NCBI RefSeq assembly: GCF_010015445.1
Contig: NC_053133.1
Location: 21,203,922-21,267,921 of the forward strand
Length of the DNA stretch: 64,000 nucleotides
Reading direction: 5' to 3'
Origin: Perca fluviatilis
Taxonomy: Eukaryota; Chordata; Actinopteri; Perciformes; Percidae
Shown here one piece after another: positions 29,813 to 43,189 of the stretch (position 1 is the stretch's first letter; each line of letters begins with the position of its first letter). A model generated the notes under the pieces. It was given only the letters and a program-made list of their open reading frames with translations. It did no database searches and was not told where the DNA came from. Made by a program: the position numbers and the translations under genes.

Positions 29813-31246
29813 TTTGAAAGCATAAGCTTGAAAAAAGTTAAATAAAATGATCTAGTAAAATACACTTTAATGAATTTACTTTTTACTTAACACCATTGGC
29901 CTTATGTGTAGCTATGTCAGAAATAGTAGCTCCAGGTCTGGATTTTGTAAGTACTTGTGAAAATACTTGCCAAGAACAAAACTGCCTATGGTCCAAAATA
30001 CTGCACCCTCAGCATTGGGAAAGGAGCTGCTACCTAATCCTAAACTATATGTGATTATTTGAGCTAATCAATAATCTTCAACTGCATACTGAGACAAGGT
30101 TAAATGGGAAACGTCCTCCAAAAAATCCACCTCCAGGCTACCTTTTCCTCATGATATTTTCACTTCTATTATAAGCAATGAAGAATTATGACTCCCAACA
30201 CCAATCAGAAGATGGGCAATGCGTGATGATCTCCCTTTATCATGTGTGGGCCAGAATAGACAGCTAGCTGCTATCACCTCTGTGTACCTCAGTGTAAGAT
30301 TTTAATCAGCAGTGGTATTTCACCCTCTGCAATGAGAGCAACTTCTCGCCTCTCTTGTAAACCTTTGACAGGATGATGAGACAGATTTTTATCAAACAAG
30401 CTTTTCTACCTCCTCTGCTTGAGGGTTGGTGTTACCTACTTGTTTCAGCTTGTCTTGAGGCTGTGGGGGAATGTGTGTGTCCCTTGTGTACAGTTACAGT
30501 TGGTTTGAGCACACAGAGCTCTAAATAAAGCTGAATTTGTCCCCAGTACACCCTCAGTCCCCAGTGTACCCTTTGTCATCCTAGTTTAGCATGTGTCCTA
30601 AAAAGTATCAATAAAAAAAGGGCTATCGACTGCTGTCTGTCTGACTACCCCAGTCAGAATCAATAACTATCTGTATAATAAAAAAATAAGTTTGTTATGC
30701 TTCACATATGCTAGTGGTGGCACTGAGAAACTTTTTATAACCACCAAGGTCAGTTGGCAGGAGACAACAGTGATGTCAGTATTCTCTTTGTGGGCAAACC
30801 AGTTACAAACTGCTGTGTAAACTATGCAGTCTTTTTTATGCCAGTGAAGTGTGAAGTATGAGGAACTTTTGCCTATAATATGTACTGTAATTCCCCTTTT
30901 AAGAAAACCTTCTGGAGTTGTAGCCTGTAACAGATCTTCGCTAAAACCTGCACACCTTATTAGTTAGTCTTGCTATGCTTGTCGAGCTTTTCCTTCTTGT
31001 ACACACGACACATTTTCACAATTACCGTGGCAGATTTGACACTCAAATTTCTTAGTAATTTGTTACACAATTATGGGACTTTGATTTGGCAAAAGCAGGC
31101 TTCTCATTCCTAGCTGGTAACCATTGTTTGTTAACCTCCTGAAATGACAAGTGTCACTTGCAGAATATATCAGCAGTAGCTAGCTGTTGTCTAATTAAGC
31201 TAGAGCTTAAAGAGGTTGGGTAAAAACCTCATCTTTGACTGACTTA
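29813..31246. other. Intergenic, nothing recognised
   Basis: Stop-dense in all frames, with no repeat I can name. Confidence 0.3.
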
Positions 31247-31358
31247 GGTTGCTTTCACACCTGAGCTGTTTGGTCCATTTAAACCAAACCCTGAAATGTT
31301 TCATCGGATAGTTTGGTTCATTTTTGGTGGTGTAAAAGCTCATTCGAACTCTGGTGCC

Positions 31359-31754
31359 AACTCGTTCTCACTCCGAACTCGTAAAACGTTTGGGCAGTGG
31401 CTGATACGACGCAAAAAGCGCCCTTCAGCATGTGTGTAGAACGCACCGGGGAGAGCAGCAGCTACACAGCGTTTGAAGATGACATAGCATTACGAGCAAC
31501 TACGGTTGCGAGTAGTATGAAAGCCCGAAAATCTGCATAGGGAGGTTGGTTGGGGCGGTGGATGGGTCAAACAACACAGGACTTTCACCCAGGAGACCGG
31601 GGATCGTGTCCTGCGTGTCACGTTTCCTAAACCCAACCGTCCCGTTCTTCTTTTCCTAAACCCAACCGTCCCGTTCTTCTTTTCCTAAACCCAACTGTCC
31701 CGTTCTTGTCTCGCGTGTCATAGAAACGTAAGCCCACCCACGACCTTTTCCTTC
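31359..31754 (-). mobile_element. TIR element carrying a 29-bp minisatellite, truncated copy
   Basis: The left end (ctcgttctcactccgaactcgtaaaa) matches the right TIR of the 60.6-61.1 kb element in reverse complement; shared internal sequence includes gggcagtggctg, aaagcgcccttcagc, ggaggttggttggggcggtgg and the ttcctaaacccaaccgtccc unit. The other end (about 150 bp) is missing. Confidence 0.65.
31623..31709 (-). repeat. Three tandem 29-bp units (minisatellite inside the TIR element)
   Basis: Units begin ttcctaaacccaaccgtccc and end gttcttctt. Two are identical and the third differs by a few bases. The same three-unit array occurs in the other copy at 60769-60855. Confidence 0.85.
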
Positions 31755-32598
31755 GCTTTCCAGTGTACTAGATTTTGGTTAACTTCAGGGGAGAACGCGA
31801 TCCAACTCAAAAAGGCTTATATATAGTGAACCAAAAACCCAAAGTGCATTTACTAGCCTGTAATTTCAACCTTGCACATGTCAGAATGTGACTTTAGGCA
31901 TCTTTTTATTTTGATCTCAACTTTGCATGTTTTGGTAAATATCCCAGTTTGAGTTTTAGCAGTGTGTGTATTTTGCATTTGGTTTTATTGGTAGATGTGT
32001 TGCATGTTTTAACAGGTGGATTTGCTATGTTTTCTTAATTGTATGTTGGACTGGGAATTAAGGTTATGAGAAGCAGCTGTGATTGCTCGGACCACACCCC
32101 CTCCACAGCTCAGGATTGGCCACAGGATAGTATGACATGCTTGTTGCAAAGATGGATGTGAAACTGGCACAGAGGACAAGGAGGACAAACAAAAGAACTT
32201 ACAGGTGTGACCGGCTGGAGGAGAGTTTTTGTTTTCAGTACTTTTTATGCTGTACAAAAGTTTTATTTTAACCCTCCTGTTGTCCTCGGGTCAAATTTGA
32301 CCCATTTTCGAAAAGTTTCTATACATAAAATGTGGGTTTCTTTCAACCAAATTGTCAAAGAAAATAACGTGGTATAAATATGGTGTTGCTCCATTATTTC
32401 TGAGATCAGGAAGTCTCTCAAATTTCAGCAAATTTCACTCGGATATTCGGTTCAGGTAACAGGCGACCGTTTTGACCGTGTGTTCACAATACTTGGTGCG
32501 TTTGAAAAAGTGCAGTCTGAATGCAAACTGAACCAAATGAGAAATGCAAAAATGTTGCAACTACACCCACGAACTATAGGTGTGAAAAGTGACCTCAA

Positions 32599-33829
32599 TG
32601 ATCTTTCCAGATGACTCATTTTAAAACTGGCATCCTGTAAAAGGTAGCTAAATCATACCAACCAAATGAGAACTAATCTAGCCAATGCCTACTACACAAG
32701 TGTCAACACTTAGGTTAGCAGCTAGCTAACATTAGCTATGAAGGGTTAAGGTGGGGTTAGGGAGACCTTACCCTTACCCCTAACCCTAAGAAGCCGTTAC
32801 ACACCAGGGCACGTGACGAATAAATGGCACGAAAATGCAAAATAATCGCCTGCAAATAATGTGCAAATTTAGCAAATGGTCAACTGTTTTAAATTCTCTG
32901 CACAAACTAATTGAAGAAATGGTGTAAATATAACCAAAAATTGCATTTGCCATCCTCTATGCTGATTTGTTTGGAAAAAATAAATGGCTTTGATCAACTT
33001 TATCCCCCGTCACCATCTCAGTAAAGCTTCCTATTTCCAGTCTTATTATATCACCAGTGGTGTCTTTGTGTTATATCTTTTCATCTCACATGCCGTTGTG
33101 ACAGCTGCGTGAAAGGAAAGATCCTGCTGGGTACCATCATGTAACACAGATGTGGCTACGCATGTTTTGTCTCCACGAAAACATGCTATCATAATCTGAT
33201 GAGAATATAACACAAGGCCTGGTCGTAGTCTGCAGAAAGGTCAGAAACTTCAATGTCATAGCAGATTTATATTAGTTACACTGGGCCGAGCCCCACATGA
33301 AATGCATGAGATGGTTTTGTCATATTTTTGTATAAATGGACTTTATTGAACATAAGGTGATGGCATACAAATCAGGGCTAATTCTTTATGGTCAGCGCAT
33401 AACAAGTCACGGTCAGCATGTCACACATTTTCCCCCAGGCTCCTGACCAGTGGTGCAGCTTGTTGCATAATCAAGCGTGGCAGGACGGTGACATTAATTA
33501 CGGAGACAGGAACTATGCACACATCCATAATCTGAGCGAAGAGAGAGTGAGGGAGTCCGAGGAGGTAAATGTATACCTCTGCAGTACACAGTCAATAGAT
33601 CTGACGTTGCACTTCTGTGTGATTGACAACCAGGGTGAAATCTAACCTCTAGTCAAGGACAGTGAAGTCCATTTCCACAGAGGAAGGGATGCATCAGCCT
33701 ACTGTAGAGACGCAGTGTTACTTAATCTCATTCAGTCAGGATAGACTGACAACAATGAGTTTCACCACTTGAGGTTGTATGTTGGTTACAACATAACAAA
33801 TAGATGGAGGGGGGTAAATCTGATGAAAT
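32599..33829. other. Intergenic; one weak exon-like segment
   Basis: At 33439-33563 an open stretch is preceded by a pyrimidine-rich acceptor (tttcccccag) and followed by gaggag|gtaaat. Its translation has no family I recognise and no partner exon was found. A short TTAGGG-type hairpin lies at 32754-32786. Confidence 0.2.
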
Positions 33830-34085
33830 AAATTGAACTCTCTTTCAAAATATCAGGTATTTCATGGAAATTACGTAATCCAATATGGCTGCCGCCATAT
33901 GACGTCATAATATGCAAATTAGATGGGAAAATTTAGTCCCTAGATAAACGTTAGGTCATTCTGAATATTTGTTTCATTTACACTTTGTCTCTATCTCAAA
34001 CCACTTTCACGCCAGAGCCTTCTGAAATTTAGGTGTCAAAATCTACTATTTATAAAAATAAAACCCGGCGCCTAAAGGGTTAAAT
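33830..34085. repeat. MITE-like segment with CRE, octamer and GGC-palindrome motifs
   Basis: The end ggcgcctaaagggttaa suggests a TTAA-flanked element; the left limit is unclear. It contains an 18-bp interrupted palindrome (33883-33900), TGACGTCA (33900-33907) and ATGCAAAT (33912-33919). Confidence 0.4.
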
Positions 34086-34199
34086 ATTGGTTCAGTGCTG
34101 CTGGGACACACATCGAGGTCTACAATCCTGGCTTGGTCGCTTAAAGGTCACCCTTTGTTGTCATGATGGTATTTTATTCTCTACATTTCTGTCATTCTT

Positions 34200-34690
34200 G
34201 GTAGGGATGTGTGTTTTTGAAGGTAGGCCACATGGAACCAATCACAATATTTGTTTATAACAACTTCCGGGTAGAAAAGTTGTGCGTCCCGTACACAATG
34301 TAGTGGCGGTGAGCGAACTGGGACAAGAAACGACTGGCTATACTCTTATCTCCTTCATCTAAAATGCATGTTTGGTGCTTTTCAGTAACGTTGTCTGTTG
34401 AGATGTTGCTGTTTGTAACGCCAGATTTGGTTCATCAAAGATGCTAGCTAAGCAACACAGTACCGAAAATAAGCACAGCAGAAACGACAGATTACTAAAC
34501 ATTATTAACTAACCGTTACAGTTATGACAACAGCAATTAACAAGTTTGCAGATTTCACATATCTCCGCAATTCAAGTCAACTGCCATTTGTCTACCCAGA
34601 AGGGATTTTGCGTTAGCGTGACGTCACGGTGATTTGGTCTACATGTTTAATGATTGGGTCATATGGTGTTGATCAATCATGTGACAACAC
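34200..34690. repeat. Inverted-repeat segment
   Basis: The left side (atggaaccaatcaca, then cttccgggtagaaaagt) and the right side in reverse complement (catatgacccaatca, then cttctgggtagacaaatg) share matching blocks, so this is a diverged foldback or TIR element without coding capacity. Confidence 0.45.
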
Positions 34691-36700
34691 ATCTGTGGCT
34701 GCTTATGGAGTTCTTTGTGTGTTGTTGTTAATAGCCCTGATACAGAACACTGTGTCACTCCGTCGTTTCTGTTGACTATAGACCATTTCTGCAGTTGGAG
34801 CATGAGATGCCAGAAGTTATTGTTTTGATTTTTGCTTGTTTACCCGGTGATTTACTTTTTGTAGCAATGTGTGTTTTGCATCCCTTGAGTCCTTAAATCA
34901 GACCAAGAGGGACCCGTTTAAAAAAATAAAATAAAATAAAGGCCAGGGGAGAGTTGCGTTGGTTTAAACTGGATTTAAAGAAGATTGTTGGGTGGATAAA
35001 TTGGAGTGCAGTTTTGTTCCTTAACCTGAATGCAGGGGCCCTACTGCGAGTAGCTATCAATCCATGTTGTTTCCTGCTATTCGCTGCCGTTCCTTTTGAA
35101 AACATTCTGTAAACGATAAAGTAAAAAAGCAATATGAATGACATATTCATTTCATATCTGCTTCTAGTGCTAAACTTCTTATGCCCACTTGTGCACAATC
35201 TAGAAGTCATCAGTTCAAAGATAGTATTCAGGAAGCCTTCCACTTAGCACTAAGCATTTTTCAGAGTGTGAGCAAGAATGGCCCACGTAAACATTTCAAC
35301 AGCAAATTTCCTCAGTAATATCCTGCCTTCGGGTCTTCATTGCAATTTACGTAAACATCCACTTATCAAGAAGAGTGTTTCACCGACAAGTCCACTGACT
35401 CAAGTGTGATTCATCGTCTTCTCTCTTATTGTTTGATTAGGAAATAAATGTTTTAACACACTCTGGTCTTTAACCTGGCAATGCGACACAATGGATAGAT
35501 CTAATTTAAACAAATGTGTTAGATTTCACAACCTACTCCTCTTTTATAAAGCACATGATAGCGTGTACTTTATTTCCTAGACATGAAAGTAATAACAAAC
35601 ACTGACCCTGTGTGTGACTCTCAAACCTCTACAGGCAAAGTCACTGTGTAATTCAATCAATAAATTGAAGTTAAAAGAAAATAATTTGGGAATTATATTG
35701 GTTATTGTGTATATTCTTGAAAAAGTCTTTAAATTCTTCAAAAATGCATCCCATAAATAGAAATGTCTATTGCTGTGTTTGCAGCCAGGACACTTGGGGA
35801 CAACAGGATATTTGCCTCAAACATCAACAACAGTGTTTTTACATGTTAATCCATGGGGATGGTGGTGGCCAGAGGATATGTCAATAAACAAAAGTAAAAA
35901 TGCAAATATTCATTTTATTTAGTTTCCCACGACCAAAAGGACAAAAACAACATTTGTCCGTGAGGCTCCCTCAATAGTTATTGACTTCCATTGTGGCCTC
36001 TTTGTTTCTATAATCACACTATATTCAAATGTCAATTACGTCCACTGCTTTGATAAAAATAGTATCTTAAATTGATTCCTACAAAAAAAATAGCACGGTG
36101 TTTGCTACAGCAATTAAAATATCCCATTAGATATTCCTGATCACACATAGCTTTTTAGTGAGTATAAATAGATGCAAAAAGAAAGCTGACGAGTCAGTTC
36201 TCCTGCAGCTCTATGAGACCATCAGTATGATTCTGAATTACGTATGACAAGTCCCCATACAGTGGCTCTAACTGTAATGAGATCATGGGATAATCCCTGT
36301 TAACTGCAGGGTCATGGTGCTGCTGAACCAAACTATCTCTGACAATTAAACTGCGGGTCATTACAGACTGTCGTGACATATGGAGCATTCACTGACACAC
36401 TATGTTCAGCATCTGTTTATGTTTCGTGAATTACTCATTTCTGTCGCGGACAGGATGGATAATGATGAATGTGGATTTTGTTTATTCATTTTGATGACAT
36501 CATCGGGCGAAGCAATGATGATGTTTTTTCCAACAGCATTTTATGAGCTTAGCCAATAGCATTGCAAGTAGACCCACTTCTCCATCCAACAGTGTTTCAA
36601 ATATTAAGTCTAGTAACTGATTAACATGTATATAATAATCCTATTGAAGTTTTTGTTGTAAAATAAATAATGCTTTTACTGTATTAGAGTTTGATGTGAC
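34691..36700. other. Intergenic, nothing recognised
   Basis: No ORF with recognisable similarity; no clear repeat structure. Confidence 0.3.
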
Positions 36701-36715
36701 TGAACCAAGGTTATA

Positions 36716-36915
36716 ATCATTAACGGAAACGAACGAAATAACGAAAACTAGGTGGGAAAAAAAATTGTTGTTAACTGAAATAAAAATAAAAACGAGGCAT
36801 TATAAAAAAAAACGATAACTAAACTAAAACTGTTATGTCTGTTTGCAAAACTAACTAAAATTAAACAAAATGATCGAATAAATGTCCTTAGTTTTCGTCT
36901 TTGTCAATGTCTTTG
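36716..36915. repeat. A-rich dispersed repeat (aacgaaaactaa family)
   Basis: Repeated aacgaaa, aaaactaa and ctaaaactaaa motifs, followed by gttttcgtctttgtcaatgt in the opposite base bias, are typical of a common fish short repeat. Family name unknown to me. Confidence 0.45.
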
Positions 36916-37981
36916 ACAGAGCAAATAACGTTATATCTTTCAGAGTTGACATTTCCAAATATAGACCTGTTTTATTCAGTCTATGCCGTAGATATGTATA
37001 GTTGGCTCAGAGATTCCAACTTTTGTTTTGCAAAACATGCATGTGTTTGCTCTGAGGGTTAAATCTGTCTGTTTGACAATCTTCTTAGCTAATGTGTCTT
37101 TCCCTGCTCACGCTGACTAGCCAGTTCTTTTTTGTTTTAATCAGAGTAAACTGAAATCCGCAAAATAACAGGTGCACTGGCATCCAGGTTGATTCTGTAC
37201 GCCATTGCACTTCCAAGCAGTCAGTCTCACAGCAACATTTTCTTAGCAAATCAATTTATCTTAAAAATCCTTTTCATGTGTTTGCAGTTGCTACAAGGTG
37301 AGCAATGGTAAAGTGAAACTTGTTATGCTAATTGTGTCTGGATTCCACTGACATCTTGCTGAAAAAGTTGAACCTGTGCCACTGGACGTTATAATGCAAT
37401 TGATGTGGTGTTTTCTAGCTGTAAATGTAAAGCCCATTAGTTCCTGTTCACCATTAATCAGAACTCAAGACTCAAGACTTCAGCATTCCAAGCAACAGGA
37501 GTATCCAGTGTATTATGGACAACTGTGAGCAGGAAACACTATCTGTGTTACATTTCCTGTTTTATTTCTTGATTTTTAAATTGTGTAGTCACTGTAGGTA
37601 TACAAATCAGAACTATAACCCCTTCATCAGAGAGCTGGTAACTGAGTTTTGGCCACCACAGTCCAAGCGAAAGCCATAGTTTGTTGTAAGGTCCCTAATG
37701 TTGATATCTCCTGACTGACATGACAGTATTTTTTATTGGGGGTTGATAGCGGAGGGGTGTTTCACCTTCAGAGGCCGCACTTGCCTCATACAGCTCAGGA
37801 ATATATAACCTTAGTATATATAACCTTATCTAGGTCACCTACACAGAACCTCCTCCTCCTCCATGTTCTGCTGATAAGAAGAATGAGTCTATTCAATGAG
37901 GCTATCAGGCTGGCGCTTTGCTTAGTGAGAGTGAGCCAAACCTGTACCAGTTCCAACCATTTTGTCTGTTTGATTGTTGGG

Positions 37982-38012
<31 letters not shown>

Positions 38013-40396
38013 CTCTCTCTCGCTCTTTGTCCCTCACTTTTTCTCACACACACAATGACACACATTTTTTTTAGGTGGAGAAACGTTTCGCCTGAATAGA
38101 TAACAACAGTCAGTTATTCACTTTCTCATTCCTTCCTTCCTTTGTTCCCTTATTTCCCAGTCGCTCAGCTGGAAAAAAAAAAATCTTGTCTTCTTCTTTT
38201 TTATGCCATCCACTGATTTCCCCCTTTCATTGCTCCTCCTGACCACTGTCAAATTAATTCACCCATGGGCCGGATTTCTGTTCATGCTCCTGTGCTCTCT
38301 CTCTCTCTCATAGTGGCATGCTGGCTAGCATTACCCATGGGAGTAGGGTTTCCTGTAGAGCAGCGGGAGGTCATTTCTCTCACATTACCACCTGTTAGCT
38401 GGTGCTTGTGAAGGTAGATAAATGTGGCGATGTTACGGCAACATTTGCAGCTCTGTAAGAAGTTCTTAATGATGTGAAAGATTTAATAAGGTAATTAAGA
38501 GGGAGTGGTTTTTGATAGTGATAGTAATCAAATGTAAGTGGTTAGACCATGACCGCCTTTAGTATTTAAAGGTGTGTATGTATTTGATTTAGATTATGTA
38601 TTAAATAACTAATGTTTGGTTTACTTATCTCTTGAATTGCTATCAGGAGATCGGCTGTTCCATAACCTGGCGTGCCAGATGGTTTGTTGCACAGAACCAT
38701 CTAAGAAGCTGTCATTGGAAACTGTTTGGGAAAGGACAAGCACTTTAAAAAAAATACCTGCCGATGTTGGATAAACCATCTATCTATCAAGTTCACCAAT
38801 GTTGTTTTGACAGTTACGGTAGTGACACGCATCTTAACCACACCCGTAAAGTGCCAGTAGCTTCTCACTAGCAGTGATTGATTCGGGTCACTGTCGTGAC
38901 AAATGCATTACTTTAAGCCTGGAAAGATGGATTTACATGTGATATGTGTATGTCCGGCGATTCTCGCATGATCTTGTGATATCCAGCTGCCGTGCAAGGT
39001 AAGCTGTTACCTGAAAGAGCTATATAAACTGCATATTTCTAACCCTTAATCAAACCCATTTGTGTTGAAACATTGCACATTTTCTCCTAGGAAATACACA
39101 AAGATGAACGCAACTAGTTTCAGCATCTCAACATCTGTCACCACACCACCATTTCGACAAAACACCACAACAATATTTCTAAAGACTCCCTTTCATTTCA
39201 GAGGAACACTTGTCTGGCTCCATGCAGATAAGGAAGGAAATTCCTAAACGTAAACAGCAGTGCAGAGAAAGATCACGCCTTTGATAGACCAGCATAACTT
39301 CAATAGGAGCCTCTAAAGGCAGAGGACAGAGGAAATGTGTGCCTCTACATGTGGTGATGAGGTGATAAAGTGCAACAGCCGTGGCCCTCATTAGCTTTCG
39401 AACAGGCCCGAGATGGCAGAGAGGAAGAACTGGATTTTTTCAGTTTATGCAAAAGACCCTCAGCAATTAGAATGGGTAATGTGCATTTCGACACTGTCTT
39501 GTAAAGATTAAGTTCGTAATCTGCTTCACCACATACGTTCTGGAGGAAACATACTGTAATTACTGCATGGATCAAGTTTACTACCAAGATTATTATTATT
39601 TTTACAATCAAGTGAGTCTGACATCTTTATGCTGCACAAAGAGATAAGGTTGTGGGTGGATGGTTGGGTGCACAAAGACCATGATTGTAGGTTTGAGGCT
39701 ACTAAATCCTTGTGTTAAGGTTATTAAGGCAAAGGTTATGGTTTTGGTTGAAGATTGAAAAGGTCCCATCTCATGCTTCCAGTCAGTGGAGATTTATTTG
39801 ATATTTAATCAAGTCCATGATCTCTTACACTCCATAACAAAGTATAAAATAGTAATCATGCTTTATTATCGGGAGCAGATATGCTTAAAACATGTCATTT
39901 CAATTAGTTATTAATAAACATAATTCTTAGGAAAAGGGGTTGATCCATTCCATGAACCGTCCCTGCCCCTTCTTCATCATCTGCCACCGCTTCTTTTCTT
40001 TGGCATCATTACATCAACTCTCACCCAGACACATTGTGGTTGTCAACGTCACACAAACTGAAACCTTTGAGGAAGCTGGGTATTTGTTCTCAGGCATGTG
40101 GGCACAGTGGGTTTCACATTAGATATGGCATAAGGAGAGATATGGTTCTTGTTAAATACATTGACACTGACTTTTGGTCTCTTTCCCACGGACTATGTGG
40201 AAGATGGATGGACTGAGTGTGAGATGTGATTGTCATCAAAGATATATTGAGCGGACTCTTGCATAACTACAGACGTGCTTTGAGAACTTGAGAATGCATT
40301 CAATTGAATTGCGTGGGTGTTGCTTGGGAAGCACAGTTGTTAAACTGATATCATCAGACAGAAGGGAGTGGAAAGGAATACGAACCTATGTGAATA
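36916..40396. other. Intergenic with a (TC)n tract
   Basis: A pyrimidine tract of TC dinucleotides runs from about 37982 to 38022. Otherwise no gene or repeat was recognised. Confidence 0.3.
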
Positions 40397-40397
40397 T

Positions 40398-40570
40398 AGG
40401 CGCCCGGGTAGCTCAACTGGTAGAGCAGCAACAGGTTTACTCATCGTCGCAGCGGCCGCAGGTTTGACTCCGCACTGCAGCCCTTTGCTGCATGTCATTC
40501 CCCCTCTCTCTCCCCTTTCATGTCTTCAAGTGTCTTATATAAATAAAGGCCTAAAATGCCCCCAAAAAAT
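40398..40570 (+). mobile_element. tRNA-derived SINE, forward copy
   Basis: A-box GTAGCTCAACTGGTAGAGC and B-box GGTTTGACTCC are followed by the body ccctttgctgcatgtcattc, the C/T-rich block and catgtcttcaagtgtc, ending in an A-rich tail. The body matches the intron 6 SINE closely. Confidence 0.85.
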
Positions 40571-42439
40571 CTTTAAAATAAAAAATCTCTTTAAATATGT
40601 GAATGGATAATAAATAGAATTAAAGGTCATGCCTGAATGAATGGAAACAGACAATTTGGCAACTAAATTTGCCTTTACTGATCTTATAGCCAAACAACAA
40701 AGCTAGCTCACAAAATATGCTCATATACTATAGTTAGTTACTCGTATACCTATTTAATCCACAGAAAAGCAGCAGGATACATGCATGTGATATAGGTGCG
40801 TGGTATGTACCTGTATCACTGTCAACTTCCTGCTTCTGTGTAATTATGTAATGGTTAATGGTTTACTGGGTTATTCTTGTTCATACCGCTGACAGAGTTA
40901 TGTAACAGTAGTGACAGGCCATATTTTGAATTTAATACAATATTTTAAATGAGCAACCATCAATTTGTTTACAAAACTGTGTTCATGCTGTAAAGAATTC
41001 CAACCTAATCTGATGCTTCAAGGGGTGTGGCTGTCTTTTTTGGCCCCTGTTGGTTTTGTGATAACATACTGTTACTCTGATAACGTACGTTCTTTTTGAG
41101 GAGACTACTGTATGAGAGGGAAAACGACAAGCCTAAATCTAAATGAACTGACCACATGGGCCCAAATGTGCTTTGTTTGATTTTACTACATGTATATGAC
41201 ATCTACTGTAAATGATTATTTTGCCCTTGACGCCCATCTAATTTGATGCCCATCTAATCTAGTTTTGTGTTCCTGAACCACATACCCACAGGAACATATT
41301 AACCATCTTAGAAATATGTGAAAAAACAATCTCACCACTAGTTCCATGTTTTGGAGCTTCCTGAGCAGATAGAGTTTAAGAAGTCATCGTGGAATTTCTA
41401 CTTTTAATCTGAACTTTAATCCGACACGGACATGTCTTGAAAGTGCCCTCATAAATGAAAATTTCAACATCTACAATTCCCTGACAAGTTGCCAAACTTC
41501 ATTTGCTGAGGAAGATCCCATGATTTGATTGACAGCTTCTGCTACTAAATGGTGAGATCATTTTGTCAAATTCTGTTTGCCATGGCCAAGACCAAATGTA
41601 ATTGAAAATCTGGAAAATATTTTCTCTGTCACTTTTTTAATCATGTGTAAAATGTCATTTTAAGCACAAAGGTACTTCAATCTCTTCATTCTGCATCAAA
41701 ACACTGCCATTCATTGGTTATATAACAGTGGCAGAAGTATGCTCACACAACAAGAGATACTACAGCATGTTTGTGCAGTGTAGCAAAAACTAAATGCAGC
41801 TGAAGTGTCATCTACCACAGTCCCTTGCCTGCAGGTCCGGTCGCTGTACAAGAGAATACAAAGTGACAGCTTCATTGTAAATCTGACAAACCGCTGGACT
41901 CGAGGAAGACCTCAGGGGTCAAGGCTGTTAAATCTGTGGGATGCTGACGATAGCATGTTTGTGTGGAAGTGAATGGGAGGCAGAAAAAGAGGCAGAAAGA
42001 GAAAGGTAGATTAAGCTGTATCACCAGCTGAACATAACCTCTCTCCCTGCCCACAGTTGGACCCACAGCAGGTTTATTGTTCTAATTATTTATTCTCAGA
42101 GATTGTGCAGCCTGAAGCAGTGACTGACTGTTGACACCAAGGCCAGCATAGTTCTCCACATAGGCGCTACCTTTTGAGATGATAATGTTTTCCAAACTCT
42201 AATGCACCGGATCTCTTGTGCACAATATGCAAAGGTATTGCAAAATGAGCATCAACAGTTTGCTAACTACCCTTTTTTTTAACCATTTAAGCAATATTCA
42301 GTGTGACGATAGCATAAAACGGATATGTTTCACTTGTGCAAAAAAAAAGGTTTGCTGACAATTAAAGGTGGCCTGGAGTTTATGACCACTAGTGGCCTTA
42401 TTGAGTAATGCTAGCCATAAAACATGAAGAAAACAGGAA
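40571..42439. other. Intergenic, nothing recognised
   Basis: Stop-dense in all frames; no recognised repeat. Confidence 0.3.
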
Positions 42440-42612
42440 ACTATAAACAACTAGATGGGGCACTCCGAGAGCGGAGACCTCGGCCAAGGCCAATCCGCTA
42501 CAAAAATTTTATGGGTTCCTCCTTGGCCCATGCAACATTGTTAATCAAGTTTCATGAAAATTGGACCAGTAATTTTTTCCGTAATCCTGCTGACAGACAA
42601 ACAAACCGAACT
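42440..42612 (+). repeat. Retroelement-like tail repeat (ttccgtaatcctgctgacag)
   Basis: The segment atgggttcctccttggccca, then catgaaaattggaccagtaa, then cgtaatcctgctgacagaca, with a tail of gaca/aaca units, is a dispersed repeat I recall from fish genomes; it has the look of a retroelement 3' end. Confidence 0.45.
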
Positions 42613-43144
42613 GAAAGTATAAGCTCCTTGGCTTGGTTGGTTTATGAATGAACTAATAACTAATGTTTTAGGGCATTTTTTTACCTCAGCTGGAAACAAC
42701 TTATCACTTAGCTGGTTCTGCATATCAAATTGCCTAATCTCCTACTTTGCCTTCATATGGAATATTATTTGCATTTCAAGATACGATTATCACTTTTATG
42801 AGAGTACTAGCCTGCTCATGCGCCATTGAAAAAAACGTTTTGGGATAGAAAAACAAAAAGGCATGCTTGAAAATGGGTTAATCACAAATTATGTAACAGC
42901 AGAGCAGCAGAACTGTGTGTTTCCCCTCTGCTGCCTCGATGAGTTGTTCTGATGTCTTTGCAGATAATGATGATTGCTGTTAGTTATCATGCTGCAATAC
43001 CCAGAGGCATTAGGAAGCTGGTAAGGCTGGGTGTAGTTTTCTATCACATATCATGTGGGATGCTGTTCCCAATTATGCTGCATAAGCCTGCTGACCTGAT
43101 GAGTTTGGATGCTTTGTTGATGTTTGTTTGTTTTTAAATTTTTG

Positions 43145-43189
<45 letters not shown>

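Larger units (their letters stand above)
31248..32598. mobile_element. MITE-like element with GGTTGCTTTCACACCT ends, carrying nested insertions
   Basis: The left end ggttgctttcacacct and the reverse complement of the right end, ggtcacttttcacacct, are terminal inverted repeats; both are followed by tttggtt motifs. Inside lie another TIR element with a minisatellite (31359-31754) and a repeat with a GGGTCAAATTTGACCC palindrome (32288-32303). No transposase ORF. Confidence 0.5.
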
